NCBI RefSeq assembly: GCF_016735585.2
Contig: NZ_JAERSE020000005.1
Span: 124,001 to 188,000, forward strand
Reading direction: 5' to 3'
Source of the DNA: Chryseobacterium tagetis
GTDB taxonomy: Bacteria > Bacteroidota > Bacteroidia > Flavobacteriales > Weeksellaceae
Length of the DNA stretch: 64,000 nucleotides
The notes beneath the pieces were generated by a model that had not been told where the DNA came from, ran no database searches, and saw only the letters and a program-made list of their open reading frames with translations. Shown here piece after piece: positions 56,271 to 64,000 of this stretch (positions are counted from its first letter, which is position 1; each line of letters opens with the position of its first letter). The position numbers and the translations under genes are program-made.

Positions 56271-56963
56271 TTAAGAGAGATTCCAAAAATCTTTCATCAG
56301 ATTCAATAATAATTTTGGTCGTACTTTATCCATAGGATGCTTTGTGTCGGGAAGTACGGCCAATTTTGCGTTCGGAAGACTTCTGTATACTTTCATACTT
56401 TCTTCAAGGGTTACCATATTATCTTTGTCTCCAACCATGATCTGGACAGGAATGTTGATAGTAGATAAATTATTTTTCAAAGGTGGGTTTTTACCTAAAG
56501 AAATCATCATATCTGCAATTGCAGGAAGTAAATGTTTCCATTTTGCACCATGTTGCTTTTCCAGTAATTCTGCATATTTTGGAACTTTTTCTGCAATCAC
56601 ATCAGGATTAAGCATTTTACTTTCTTTCAGAGCCTGTTCCTCTGTCCAGTCAAATTTTGTTCCCAGTGTCATAATGGAATCTAGACTTGAAGGGTTTTCT
56701 AAAGCATAACAAAGCGCAACATAACCTCCCATACTGTGTCCGAAAATTGAAACATTGTTCAGTTTCTCTTTTTCAATAAACTCTTTTAGTTCCTGAGAGT
56801 ATTGTTCAGTAGTAATCCCGTTTTTCGGAATCTCTGTATTTCCATGTCCTGAAAACAAAGGCGTATGAATGGTAAAATATTTTGAAAGCTCTTCTTTAAA
56901 AGGATCAAAAACTTCGCTGTGACCTAAAGCTCCATGTAATAAAATAAGATTGGGCATTATCAT
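56271..56963 (-). CDS. Alpha/beta hydrolase
   Basis: A 230-aa cytosolic hydrolase. The oxyanion region is LLHGALGHSEVF, the nucleophile elbow is GHSMGG, the acidic residue is the Asp in VGDKDNMV, and the catalytic His lies in DTKHPMDKV. The family covers esterases, lactonases and thioesterases; the substrate is unknown. Met3 is an alternative start. It is convergent with upp and upstream of a repeat-rich gap. Confidence 0.85.
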   Translation of the reverse strand: MIMPNLILLHGALGHSEVFDPFKEELSKYFTIHTPLFSGHGNTEIPKNGITTEQYSQELKEFIEKEKLNNVSIFGHSMGGYVALCYALENPSSLDSIMTLGTKFDWTEEQALKESKMLNPDVIAEKVPKYAELLEKQHGAKWKHLLPAIADMMISLGKNPPLKNNLSTINIPVQIMVGDKDNMVTLEESMKVYRSLPNAKLAVLPDTKHPMDKVRPKLLLNLMKDFWNLS

Positions 56964-57036
56964 TAGTTTGACGGAAAATTATGAAAAAGATTTCAATAAA
57001 TATAATTGAAAAGTTTCCAGTCAAGAATATTAGAGT

Positions 57037-57076
57037 CGTCACTTCGAGTAGATTTTGAAAAAATCGTATCGAGAAG
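57037..57076. repeat. Imperfect intergenic hairpin repeat
   Basis: The sequence around CACTTCGAGTAGATTTT and AAAATCGTATCGAGAAGT forms an imperfect dyad. Its TTCGAGTA core recurs in the hairpin at 61087-61136, between other genes of this window, so it looks like a dispersed intergenic repeat family. Confidence 0.5.
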
Positions 57077-57127
57077 TTATTTCTAAATAAAAATCGTCTT
57101 AACTCCAATCGATAAAACAATTCAAAA

Positions 57128-57171
57128 CCCGAATCCGGCATCTCGAAACCCGTATCCCGAAACTCAAAACA
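57128..57171. repeat. CGAAACCCG-rich intergenic repeat
   Basis: A short degenerate run of units such as CCCGAATCC, TCTCGAAACC and CCCGAAACTC ends at the comF stop. A similar run (TCTCGAAACAGG, CCCCGAACCCCGAACC) lies at 61151-61197. The two share word content but not exact alignment. Confidence 0.5.
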
Positions 57172-57825
57172 TCAAACATCAATCGCCATCACTAAAACAC
57201 TTACTTTGTTATCTCCTGCGTTTAAAATTTCCCAGGCAATAGTCGATAAAGTATTTCCGGTGGTAAAAACATCATCGATCAGTAAAATATGCTTTCCTGA
57301 AATATGTTGGCTAATAGAAAAAGTATTTTCTGTTGCCAAACGGTGTTGCTTGTCTTTCAAAGCCTGCGCTTTCGAATAATGATTTCTTTTAATTAGATCA
57401 TGACTGAAAGGAATATTGTAAAACTTTGATAATGTTTCGGTAAATAAATGCAACTGATTGTAACCTCTTTCTTTCAATTTTTTTGGATGTAATGGAACGG
57501 AAACGAATAAATCGGGTTTTTCGTTTTTAAAATCTAATCGTTCACTTGTCCAGTTGGCAATAATTTTTCCAGCTTTTTCCCGGCTTTTATATTTCAGTTC
57601 ATGAACAATTTTCCGGCTTAAATTTTCTTTTTCGAACTGCATTAAAGCAAAAGCGTTTTTAACAGGAAAAAGCAATTTGCATTTTTCTTTGATATAATTG
57701 TTTTCGAGATAATTAGAATGAGTAAACTTGATCTGTTCGAAACAGAGATTGCAAACAAGTAAATTGCCGTCGATAATCCGGTTGCAGTGTATGCAACGAT
57801 TTGGAAATAAAATATCTAAAATCAT
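57172..57825 (-). CDS. comF: ComF family phosphoribosyltransferase-like protein
   Basis: ComF is required for DNA uptake in naturally competent bacteria and also takes part in recombination. The protein has an N-terminal four-Cys zinc site (CIHC and CNLC) and a C-terminal PRTase fold with the PRPP-loop ILLIDDVFTTGNTL. I prefer the start at 57825 (MILDILFPNRCIHC), the usual beginning of the family, over the ATG 13 codons upstream (57864). It may be co-transcribed with the upstream regulator across a gap of about 57 bp. Confidence 0.85.
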   Translation of the reverse strand: MILDILFPNRCIHCNRIIDGNLLVCNLCFEQIKFTHSNYLENNYIKEKCKLLFPVKNAFALMQFEKENLSRKIVHELKYKSREKAGKIIANWTSERLDFKNEKPDLFVSVPLHPKKLKERGYNQLHLFTETLSKFYNIPFSHDLIKRNHYSKAQALKDKQHRLATENTFSISQHISGKHILLIDDVFTTGNTLSTIAWEILNAGDNKVSVLVMAIDV

Positions 57826-57882
57826 TTGTGTGTTTTGAAAGACTAAAATATAAATTTTAAACAAAACACAGAAACGAAAAAA

Positions 57883-59358
57883 CTACAAAATATCTTTCCT
57901 TACTCTTTCAATAGAATTTTTCATACTGGAATTGAAGTGTTCCTTTTCCAAACGGGTTGGAGGAGCCTGTCTTACTTCACAATCGGCAATGCTGCATGAT
58001 TCACAGGTAACTCCTACATTGATTGTTTTTAAAGCGGAAGACTTAATGAAATTGATTTTCTTAATCGTTTGAGAATTCAGTAAAATCCCTAAACAGTAAC
58101 TTCTGTTGCTTCCGTCAGAAAACGGGTTTTTTTGGGAAGTAGAAATTACAAGATAGCTGAAACCCTGATCTTTGTAATGCGAAATCTGAGCATCGGTCAA
58201 TGTTTCATTTTCCTTTAAAAGATGCAGATTTTTTACTGCGATCCACCTTCTGCAATAATGTTCGTTGGTTGCGTTAGCATGTGGTGCTTGTTGATGATTC
58301 AAATGCAGTTCCTTTAAAATCTGAATTTTATCAGAATCTTTCTTTTTAACCAAGCATAAATAAAACAGATCCTTAATTCCCAATTCAGAAGAAAGAATGT
58401 TTGTTAATCGATAATAAAAAGTTTCAGGAGAGTTGGTGAAACTTTCAATTAGATTTTCAAAACTTTTAGGTTTCCAGTTATTTTCTAAGAAAAATTCAGA
58501 AGTCTTCTCAATGGTTTTTTCTTTTGAGATCAGTAAAGCTCCTGCGAAATAAGAAGCATAAAAATTATTCAGAATTTCTTCAAAACTTCCAAAATCCAGC
58601 CATGAATACGTATTCGGACGATTTTTCAGTTCCAAAACATTAAAACCGATTTCCTTAGCAAGAATAAAGGTTTTCTGATCCGGTTCTAATTTTCTGTTCA
58701 AAAGCAATAATTTTTTCTCAGGAACAAACAAAGAACGAAGTTTATCTAAAGTTTCATATTGCTCAAAATCTTCTGATTGAATTCTGTAATTGAATTTCTC
58801 AGTCAAAATATCTTCTAAAATATCTGACTGTAAATTCTTACTGATCTCCAATTGATTTTCTTCTGCAAACAGCACAACTTTTTCCTCAATTTCCGGAAAA
58901 TAATTGTCATATAATTCCTGGAAAGATCGCATGACGGCAAAATAAAAACGTTCCTTTCCTAAATTATAATTCTGTGAAATCTCAATTAAAGCATTGATAA
59001 AAGCAGTTACCTTCTTAGGAGCATCGCTAATGATGCTGATAAGATTATTTTTATTGATCCCAAAAAGGTCAAGCGGAATTTCTTTAAAAAAATCTGACTG
59101 TAGAATTTCATTAAACGGAGCTAAACTTTTGTCCAGTTTTGTAGAAACCAGATCATCAAAAGTACAGTTCAGCGCTTCCGAAAGTTGAATAATCTTATCA
59201 TGTTTCGGATATTTTTTTCCGTTCTCGATTTCATTAAGATACGACTTGGACAATCCGGTTTTCACGGCAAGGTCTTGCAAAGACCAGTTTTTCTTTTGTC
59301 TCTGCTGTTTTAGTTTCAGTCCGAAAACCGTTTTAATAAAGTCGCTGTCAGAATTCAT
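57883..59358 (-). CDS. XRE/ScfR-type transcriptional regulator (RamB-like)
   Basis: A 491-aa regulator. An N-terminal HTH_3 domain (about 10-68: LKLKQQRQKKNWSLQDLAVKTGLSKSYLNEIENG) is followed by a long middle region in the IrrE/ImmA-like position (without an obvious HExxH) and a C-terminal short-chain fatty-acyl regulator domain with a Cys-rich motif (GVTCESCSIADCEVRQAPP). This is the layout of RamB, which represses aceA and aceB in Corynebacterium. It is divergent from aceB with a perfect palindrome between, so it is likely to control the glyoxylate shunt in response to acetyl- or propionyl-derived signals. Confidence 0.85.
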   Translation of the reverse strand: MNSDSDFIKTVFGLKLKQQRQKKNWSLQDLAVKTGLSKSYLNEIENGKKYPKHDKIIQLSEALNCTFDDLVSTKLDKSLAPFNEILQSDFFKEIPLDLFGINKNNLISIISDAPKKVTAFINALIEISQNYNLGKERFYFAVMRSFQELYDNYFPEIEEKVVLFAEENQLEISKNLQSDILEDILTEKFNYRIQSEDFEQYETLDKLRSLFVPEKKLLLLNRKLEPDQKTFILAKEIGFNVLELKNRPNTYSWLDFGSFEEILNNFYASYFAGALLISKEKTIEKTSEFFLENNWKPKSFENLIESFTNSPETFYYRLTNILSSELGIKDLFYLCLVKKKDSDKIQILKELHLNHQQAPHANATNEHYCRRWIAVKNLHLLKENETLTDAQISHYKDQGFSYLVISTSQKNPFSDGSNRSYCLGILLNSQTIKKINFIKSSALKTINVGVTCESCSIADCEVRQAPPTRLEKEHFNSSMKNSIERVRKDIL

Positions 59359-59411
59359 AATTCAAATATAAGAGTTAGAAGCGATTTTTCGCATAATAAT
59401 TTTTTAAATAA

Positions 59412-59433
59412 AATTAGCGAACGTTCGCTAATT
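59412..59433. promoter_or_regulatory. Perfect 22-bp palindrome between the regulator and aceB
   Basis: The half-site AATTAGCGAAC is repeated exactly as its reverse complement with no spacer. It lies 53 bp upstream of the regulator start and 51 bp upstream of aceB, and just ahead of a -7 element TATGTTTG (59449-59456) for aceB. It is a strong operator candidate for the divergent regulator or another dimeric repressor. Confidence 0.7.
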
Positions 59434-59484
59434 GTGAAAATTTTTATTTATGTTTGTACTATCAAATCACAAAATCAACAAGTT

Positions 59485-61059
59485 ATGGAAACCAAAACTC
59501 AATTAAAAATAAAGCCACAGCAGCGGTTTGAAGAAATTTTCACCAATGATTTAATCGATTTTTTGGTAGAGCTTCATCAAAACTTTAATCCCAAAAGACT
59601 AGAACTTTTAGAAGAAAGAAAAAAAACTCAGCAGGAATTTGATCAGGGAATTCTTCCGAAATTTTTATCGGAAACTGAAGAAATCAGAAATGGAAGCTGG
59701 ATTTGTGCTCCGCTTCCTGAAGATTTACTGGACAGGAGAGTGGAAATTACTGGACCTGTTGATAGAAAAATGATTATTAATGCGCTCAATTCAGAGGCTT
59801 CAACCTTTATGGCGGATTTTGAAGACAGTAATTCTCCAACCTGGAAAAATTGTATGGAAGGACAGATGAATCTTTCAGATGCCATCAACAGAAAAATTGA
59901 TTTTACAAATGAGCAGGGAAAATCGTATGAGCTGAATAAAAAAACGGCGGTTTTACTGGTTCGTCCGCGAGGATTGCATTTAAATGAAAAACATATCGAG
60001 ATCAATGAAGAACAAACTTCAGCTTCGTTGATTGATTTTGGAATCTACTTTTTTAGAAACGCAAAGAACTTGTTGGAAAATGGAAGTGGCCCTTATTTCT
60101 ATCTTCCAAAATTAGAACACTATAAAGAAGCCCGTTGGTGGAATGAGGTCTTTGTTTTTTCTCAAAATTACTTGGGAATTCCACAGGGGACCATTAAAGC
60201 AACAGTATTAATTGAAACCATCACAGCTTCATTTCAGATCGATGAAATTTTATTTGAATTAAAAGAACATAGTTCAGGTTTGAATTGCGGACGTTGGGAT
60301 TACATTTTTTCATACATTAAAAAATTCAGAAACCTTCCCGGGTTTATTGTTCCGGACAGAGATCAGGTAACGATGACTTCTCCTTTTATGAGCGCCTATT
60401 CAAAAAGAGTGATTGAAGTCTGTCATAAAAGAAATGTTCATGCAATCGGCGGAATGGCGGCTCAAATTCCGATTAAAAATGACTACGAAGCCAACAGCAT
60501 TGCTTTCGGAAAAGTAAGAAGTGATAAAGAAAGGGAAGCAAAAAATGGTCACGACGGAACCTGGGTGGCACATCCTGCTTTGGTTTCTGTCGCCAAGAGT
60601 ATTTTCGATCAGGTGATGCCTTCTCAGAATCAGATTGATAAAAAGTTTGATTATCAGATTACAGAAAATGAATTGCTTGAAGTTCCAAAAGGAGAAATTA
60701 CAGAAAAAGGAGTTCGTAAAAATATCAATGTCGGAATCCTTTATATCGAATCCTGGTTGATGGGAATTGGTGCTGCAGCAATTTATAATTTAATGGAAGA
60801 TGCGGCAACAGCGGAAATATCAAGAACTCAGGTTTGGCAATGGCTGAAAAATGAGGCAGTGCTAAGCGATGACAGAACTTTAACAAGAGAAATGATTCTT
60901 CAATGGGAATTTGAAGAACTGGAACGTATTGAGAAATATGTCGGTTCAGAACGATTTAAAAATGGGAAATTCAGTTTGGCAAAAGAACTTTTTAATGAGC
61001 TGATCTTCTGTGAAAACTTTACAGAATTTCTGACTCTGAAAGCATATCCTTTTATATAG
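59485..61059 (+). CDS. aceB: Malate synthase A
   Basis: AceB condenses glyoxylate and acetyl-CoA to malate, the second step of the glyoxylate shunt. The 524-aa protein shows DFEDSNSPTWKNCMEGQ, LLVRPRGLHLNEKH, the catalytic region ATVLIETITASFQIDEILFEL, the GRWDYIFSYIK segment and GMAAQIPIKND, ending with the C-terminal domain of isoform A. I chose the ATG at 59485 (METKTQLKIKPQQRFEE). The in-frame ATG at 59434 would overlap the promoter. aceA follows 165 bp downstream. Confidence 0.94.
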   Translation: METKTQLKIKPQQRFEEIFTNDLIDFLVELHQNFNPKRLELLEERKKTQQEFDQGILPKFLSETEEIRNGSWICAPLPEDLLDRRVEITGPVDRKMIINALNSEASTFMADFEDSNSPTWKNCMEGQMNLSDAINRKIDFTNEQGKSYELNKKTAVLLVRPRGLHLNEKHIEINEEQTSASLIDFGIYFFRNAKNLLENGSGPYFYLPKLEHYKEARWWNEVFVFSQNYLGIPQGTIKATVLIETITASFQIDEILFELKEHSSGLNCGRWDYIFSYIKKFRNLPGFIVPDRDQVTMTSPFMSAYSKRVIEVCHKRNVHAIGGMAAQIPIKNDYEANSIAFGKVRSDKEREAKNGHDGTWVAHPALVSVAKSIFDQVMPSQNQIDKKFDYQITENELLEVPKGEITEKGVRKNINVGILYIESWLMGIGAAAIYNLMEDAATAEISRTQVWQWLKNEAVLSDDRTLTREMILQWEFEELERIEKYVGSERFKNGKFSLAKELFNELIFCENFTEFLTLKAYPFI

Positions 61060-61086
61060 GTTGATAAGACGAGATATTTTCCCACC

Positions 61087-61136
61087 GTCAGTTCGAGTAA
61101 AAATTATTTATAAGAATAATTTTTACTCGAACTGAC
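61087..61136. repeat. Perfect 22-bp stem hairpin between aceB and aceA
   Basis: Arms starting GTCAGTTCGAGTAAAAATT and ending in the exact reverse complement surround a 6-nt loop. It is followed by a degenerate CGAA/CCCCGAAC repeat (61151-61197). It resembles the repeat at 57037-57076. Possible roles are attenuation between aceB and aceA, RNA stability, or a mobile-element remnant. Confidence 0.6.
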
Positions 61137-61224
61137 GAAGCGAAGTAAAACTCGAATCTCATATCTCGAAACAGGAACCCCGAACCCCGAACCTCAAAAT
61201 CATAAACTTTAAATCCAAAATAAA

Positions 61225-62505
61225 ATGAAAACAAAACAAGAACAAATCCAGGAAATAGAAAAAGACTGGCTTGAAAACCAACGTTGGAAAGGTGTAAAAA
61301 GACCTTATACAGCAGAAGAAGTGCTGAAACTTCGTGGCTCTTATAAATTAGATTATACGATTGCGACGGAAATGTCAAAGAAATTCTGGAACAAATTGAA
61401 TACTCAGGATTTTGTTGCAGGATTAGGTGCTTTAACTGGAAATCAGGCGGTGCAGGAAGTAGATGCAGGATTGGAGGCTATTTATCTTTCAGGATGGCAG
61501 GTTGCCGCAGATGCCAATCTTTCAGGAGAAATGTATCCTGATCAGTCGTTATATCCTGCGAACTCCGTGCCTTCTGTGGTGAAAAAAATAAATAATGCTT
61601 TGATAAGGGCAGATCAGGTTCAATCCGTAAATGGTGGTAGTGAAAAAGAATATCTGGTTCCGATCATTGCGGATGCAGAAGCAGGATTTGGAGGGAATTT
61701 GAATGCTTATGAACTGATGAAACAAATGATTGAAGCCGGAGCGGCTGCGGTACATTTTGAAGATCAATTATCATCGGCGAAAAAATGCGGTCATTTGGGA
61801 GGAAAAGTGTTGGTTCCGACTCAGGAAGCAATCAATAAATTAATTTCAGCCCGTTTGGCAGCAGATGTTTTAGGGGTTCCGACTTTAATTATTGCAAGAA
61901 CGGATGCGGATGCAGCAGATCTGTTAACCTCAGATATTGATGACAGAGATAAAAAATTTGTAACAGGTGAGAGAACTTCCGAAGGATTTTATGTAGTAAA
62001 AAATGGAGTAGAGCAGGGAATCGACAGAGGGTTGTCTTACGCTCCGTATGCAGATTTGATCTGGATGGAAACTTCAAACCCCGATTTAGAACAGGCGAAA
62101 AGATTTGCAGAAGGAATTCATGCAAAATTCCCGGATAAAATGTTGGCATATAATTGTTCTCCATCATTTAACTGGGCAGCAAGACTAAGTGTTGATGAAA
62201 TGCTTAATTTCAGAGAGGAGCTGGCAAAAATGGGCTATAAGTTCCAGTTTATCACATTGGCAGGTTTCCATGCGTTGAATACAGCCATGTTTGAATTGGC
62301 TTTAGCATACAAAGAAAAAGGAATGGCTGGATATTCCGAATTGCAGGAGCGTGAATTTGCATTGCAAAAACGAGGGTTCAGAGCCGTGAAACATCAGTCT
62401 TTTGTAGGGACAGGATATTTCGATGAGGTTCAGAATATTGTAACCAATGGCGCTTCGGCGACAGTGGCGATGAAAGATTCTACAGAGACGGCGCAATTTC
62501 ATTAA
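61225..62505 (+). CDS. aceA: Isocitrate lyase
   Basis: AceA splits isocitrate into glyoxylate and succinate. The 426-aa protein shows [22 protein letters not shown], the catalytic KKCGH motif with C188, ARTDADAA, and the C-terminal YNCSPSFNW. The start [15 protein letters not shown] matches the family. It is downstream of aceB in the same direction, separated by a perfect hairpin that may uncouple the two, and is followed by a terminator. Confidence 0.96.
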   Translation: MKTKQEQIQEIEKDWLENQRWKGVKRPYTAEEVLKLRGSYKLDYTIATEMSKKFWNKLNTQDFVAGLGALTGNQAVQEVDAGLEAIYLSGWQVAADANLSGEMYPDQSLYPANSVPSVVKKINNALIRADQVQSVNGGSEKEYLVPIIADAEAGFGGNLNAYELMKQMIEAGAAAVHFEDQLSSAKKCGHLGGKVLVPTQEAINKLISARLAADVLGVPTLIIARTDADAADLLTSDIDDRDKKFVTGERTSEGFYVVKNGVEQGIDRGLSYAPYADLIWMETSNPDLEQAKRFAEGIHAKFPDKMLAYNCSPSFNWAARLSVDEMLNFREELAKMGYKFQFITLAGFHALNTAMFELALAYKEKGMAGYSELQEREFALQKRGFRAVKHQSFVGTGYFDEVQNIVTNGASATVAMKDSTETAQFH

Positions 62506-62536
62506 AAAGTCCCGATTTAAATCCATTTTATGGTCA

Positions 62537-62570
62537 AGACCTTCTCTGTTTTGGGAAGGTTTTGCTTTTT
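62537..62570 (+). terminator. aceA terminator
   Basis: A stem ACCTTC/GAAGGT with an imperfectly paired 10-nt loop is followed by a T-rich tail. It lies about 33 bp after the aceA stop codon. Confidence 0.7.
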
Positions 62571-62602
62571 AAGTCCTATTTTTGAATAAATATTTGAAGA
62601 AG

Positions 62603-62986
62603 ATGAGTTTGATTTTTGAAAAACAAATACAGGTTACTGAGCAGCATATTGATGGGAATAACCACGTAAACAATGTTCAGTATGTACATTGGGTGGAAGA
62701 AATTGCCGGAGAACATTGGGATTTTGTGAAGCATAAAACCGAGTTTTCAGAATTTGTGTGGATGCTTCTTGATCATCATATTCAGTATAAAAAACAGGTG
62801 TATCTCAATGATATTATTACGATAAAAACCTATCCGAAAGCGCCTGAAGGAATCCGACAGCCGAGAAAAGTTGAATTTTACTGTAACAATCAGTTAGTGG
62901 TGGATTCAAGTACACTTTGGGTGTTGGTGGATGTGGAAACACAGAGAATTAAAAGATTGGAAAGCGATTGGCTGGATAAACTTTAA
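62603..62986 (+). CDS. Acyl-CoA thioesterase (hotdog fold)
   Basis: A 127-aa hotdog-fold protein of the 4-hydroxybenzoyl-CoA thioesterase/YbgC-like group. It shows the family segment VTEQHIDGNNHVNNVQYVHWVEEIAGEHW, where the Asp-x-x-x-His-Val-Asn core corresponds to the catalytic D/N region, followed by a typical strand pattern. The start is the ATG at 62603 (MSLIFEKQIQVTEQH), which has GAAGAAG just upstream. A TTG codon 21 bp earlier is less likely. The acyl substrate is unknown. Confidence 0.85.
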   Translation: MSLIFEKQIQVTEQHIDGNNHVNNVQYVHWVEEIAGEHWDFVKHKTEFSEFVWMLLDHHIQYKKQVYLNDIITIKTYPKAPEGIRQPRKVEFYCNNQLVVDSSTLWVLVDVETQRIKRLESDWLDKL

Positions 62987-63034
62987 GAACTATTCTTTCG
63001 TAGATGATAAGGTAAATTCAAAACCCAAATTCCT

Positions 63035-63042
63035 TATCTTTG
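63035..63042 (+). promoter_or_regulatory. queD -7 element abutting the start codon
   Basis: TATCTTTG matches TAnnTTTG exactly, in the same CCTTATCTTTGCAA context as the der promoter. It ends only 4 bp before the queD ATG at 63047, so transcription from it would begin at or next to the start codon. Confidence 0.5.
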
Positions 63043-63046
63043 CAAC

Positions 63047-63493
63047 ATGATACGTATTACAAAAATTTTTACATTCGAAACAGCGCATGTGCTGTACAAT
63101 TACGACGGAAAATGTAAAAATATGCACGGACATTCTTACAAGCTGTTTGTAACAGTGAAAGGAAAGCCGATTAATGATATTGAAAACCCGAAAAACGGGA
63201 TGGTGGTAGACTTTGGCGATATTAAAACCATTGTAAAATCTGAAATTGTGGATGTTTGGGATCATGCAGTGATGATCAATGCACTTTCACCTCATAAAGA
63301 ACTGGGAGAAGGTCTGGAAAATCAGGGACATAAAGTGATTTATTGTACGTTTCAGCCGACCTGCGAAAATATGTTATACGCTATTGCAGCAAAAATAAAG
63401 TCAAGACTTCCCGAAGGAATTTCTTTGGCCTATCTTAAACTTCACGAAACGGAAAACTCTTACGGAGAGTGGTTTGCAGAAGATAATCAATAA
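63047..63493 (+). CDS. queD: 6-carboxy-tetrahydropterin synthase (6-pyruvoyl-tetrahydropterin synthase family)
   Basis: QueD makes 6-carboxy-tetrahydropterin from dihydroneopterin triphosphate for queuosine synthesis. The 148-aa protein has the zinc ligands in FETAHVLYN and NMHGHSYKL, the nearby catalytic Cys in YDGKCKNMHGH, the His/Asp region DVWDHAVM, and the substrate-binding Glu in LHETENSYGEW. This fits QueD/PTPS; other members make biopterin, so the pathway is inferred. The next gene is lpxH after 15 bp. Confidence 0.88.
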   Translation: MIRITKIFTFETAHVLYNYDGKCKNMHGHSYKLFVTVKGKPINDIENPKNGMVVDFGDIKTIVKSEIVDVWDHAVMINALSPHKELGEGLENQGHKVIYCTFQPTCENMLYAIAAKIKSRLPEGISLAYLKLHETENSYGEWFAEDNQ

Positions 63494-63508
63494 TCTAAAA
63501 CTAAAACG

Positions 63509-64000
63509 GTGTTAAAAACGACCATCAATTTAGAACCTGGAAAAAAAGTATATTTCGCTTCAGATCAGCATTTTGGTGCGCCCAATCCTAAGGACAGCAA
63601 AGTGCGTGAAGAGCGATTTATTCGTTGGATGGATGAGATTAAACATGATGCTCAGGTGTTGTTTTTAATGGGAGATCTTTTCGATTTCTGGCACGAATGG
63701 AAGCATGTAATTCCAAAAGGTTACGTGCGTGTTTTAGGAAAAATAGCAGAACTCAAAGATCGTGGAATTCACATTTATTTCTTTGTAGGTAATCACGATC
63801 TGTGGATGAAAGATTATCTGGAAGAAGAAATAGGATGCACGGTTTTTTATAAAAAACAATACTTTGAAATGGGCGGAAAGCAGTTTCTTTTAGCCCACGG
63901 AGATGGTTTGGGACCGGGAGATAAAGGATATAAAAGAATGAAAAAAGTCTTTACAAATCCAGTGGCTCAGTGGTTTTTTAAATGGCTTCATCCCGATATT
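63509..64000 (+). CDS. lpxH: UDP-2,3-diacylglucosamine diphosphatase (partial, runs off right edge)
   Basis: LpxH hydrolyses UDP-2,3-diacylglucosamine to lipid X in lipid A synthesis. A GTG start at 63509 gives VLKTTINLEPGKKVYFASDQ and then the metallophosphatase motifs SDQHFG, GDLFDFW, GNHDLWM and LAHGDG. The reading frame is open to the end of the window (about 164 codons of roughly 255). There is no upstream ATG in frame, so GTG is the most likely start. It follows queD by 15 bp. Confidence 0.9.
   Translation, partial: MLKTTINLEPGKKVYFASDQHFGAPNPKDSKVREERFIRWMDEIKHDAQVLFLMGDLFDFWHEWKHVIPKGYVRVLGKIAELKDRGIHIYFFVGNHDLWMKDYLEEEIGCTVFYKKQYFEMGGKQFLLAHGDGLGPGDKGYKRMKKVFTNPVAQWFFKWLHPDI

Noticed and set aside
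57037..57171. CRISPR array
   Set aside because: The repeats are short, degenerate and without regular spacers, and no cas genes are near.

Overview
The window comes from a low-GC flavobacterium, most likely Chryseobacterium or a close Weeksellaceae relative. The evidence is a T9SS type A C-terminal sorting signal, Bacteroidota promoters of the TAnnTTTG type, TonB receptor and DUF4876 surface operons, DUF4290, a MurA with Asp at the catalytic Cys position, and Chryseobacterium-like gene neighbourhoods. No rRNA, insertion sequence or CRISPR array was seen. One tRNA gene, tRNA-Gln(UUG), is present.

Left chromosomal flank (1-24310): rpmB (partial) and lnt; a four-gene minus-strand surface operon (TonB receptor, DUF4876 lipoprotein, beta-barrel protein, di-haem cytochrome c peroxidase); aminotransferase, lipoprotein and murB; a large T9SS-secreted FN3 protein; DUF1801 and a YiiX-like hydrolase; a stand-alone NIL-domain protein behind a palindromic site; lemA with DUF2207; murA with DUF4290; a DCC-family protein; katG.

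Integrated element (24311-48647, about 24.3 kb): a tyrosine integrase stands next to the left end and a 14-bp direct repeat marks both ends. The right copy is the 3' end of tRNA-Gln. The element is more AT-rich than its flanks and carries no recognisable conjugation or relaxase genes, so it looks like an integrative island or satellite. It holds an excisionase-like HTH protein, a protein with the motif order of a family A polymerase, and a dense set of defence-type genes: an XPD-like helicase fused to a PD-(D/E)xK nuclease; a translationally coupled pair of HEPN proteins (TPR/LA2681-type and DUF4209-type); a Hachiman pair (HamA, HamB) preceded by an 89-aa protein; an unrecognised three-gene minus-strand cassette; and an Mrr-type nuclease fused to a STAND NTPase. 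ArdA antirestriction lies next to the right end. A run of exported or membrane proteins and a long nested hairpin lie between these modules.

Right chromosomal flank (48648-64000): tRNA-Gln, der, a phosphopantetheinyl transferase that probably activates the nearby 1304-aa Pls/PosA-type NRPS, a GNAT acetyltransferase, upp, an alpha/beta hydrolase, comF, a RamB/ScfR-type regulator divergent from the glyoxylate shunt genes aceB and aceA with a perfect palindrome between them, a thioesterase, queD and the start of lpxH.

The most novel-looking parts are the three-gene cassette at 39045-41530, the twin-HEPN pair at 32085-35338, the polymerase-like protein at 27349-28908 and the helicase-nuclease fusion at 29342-31864. 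All family calls were made by reading motifs, without database searches.
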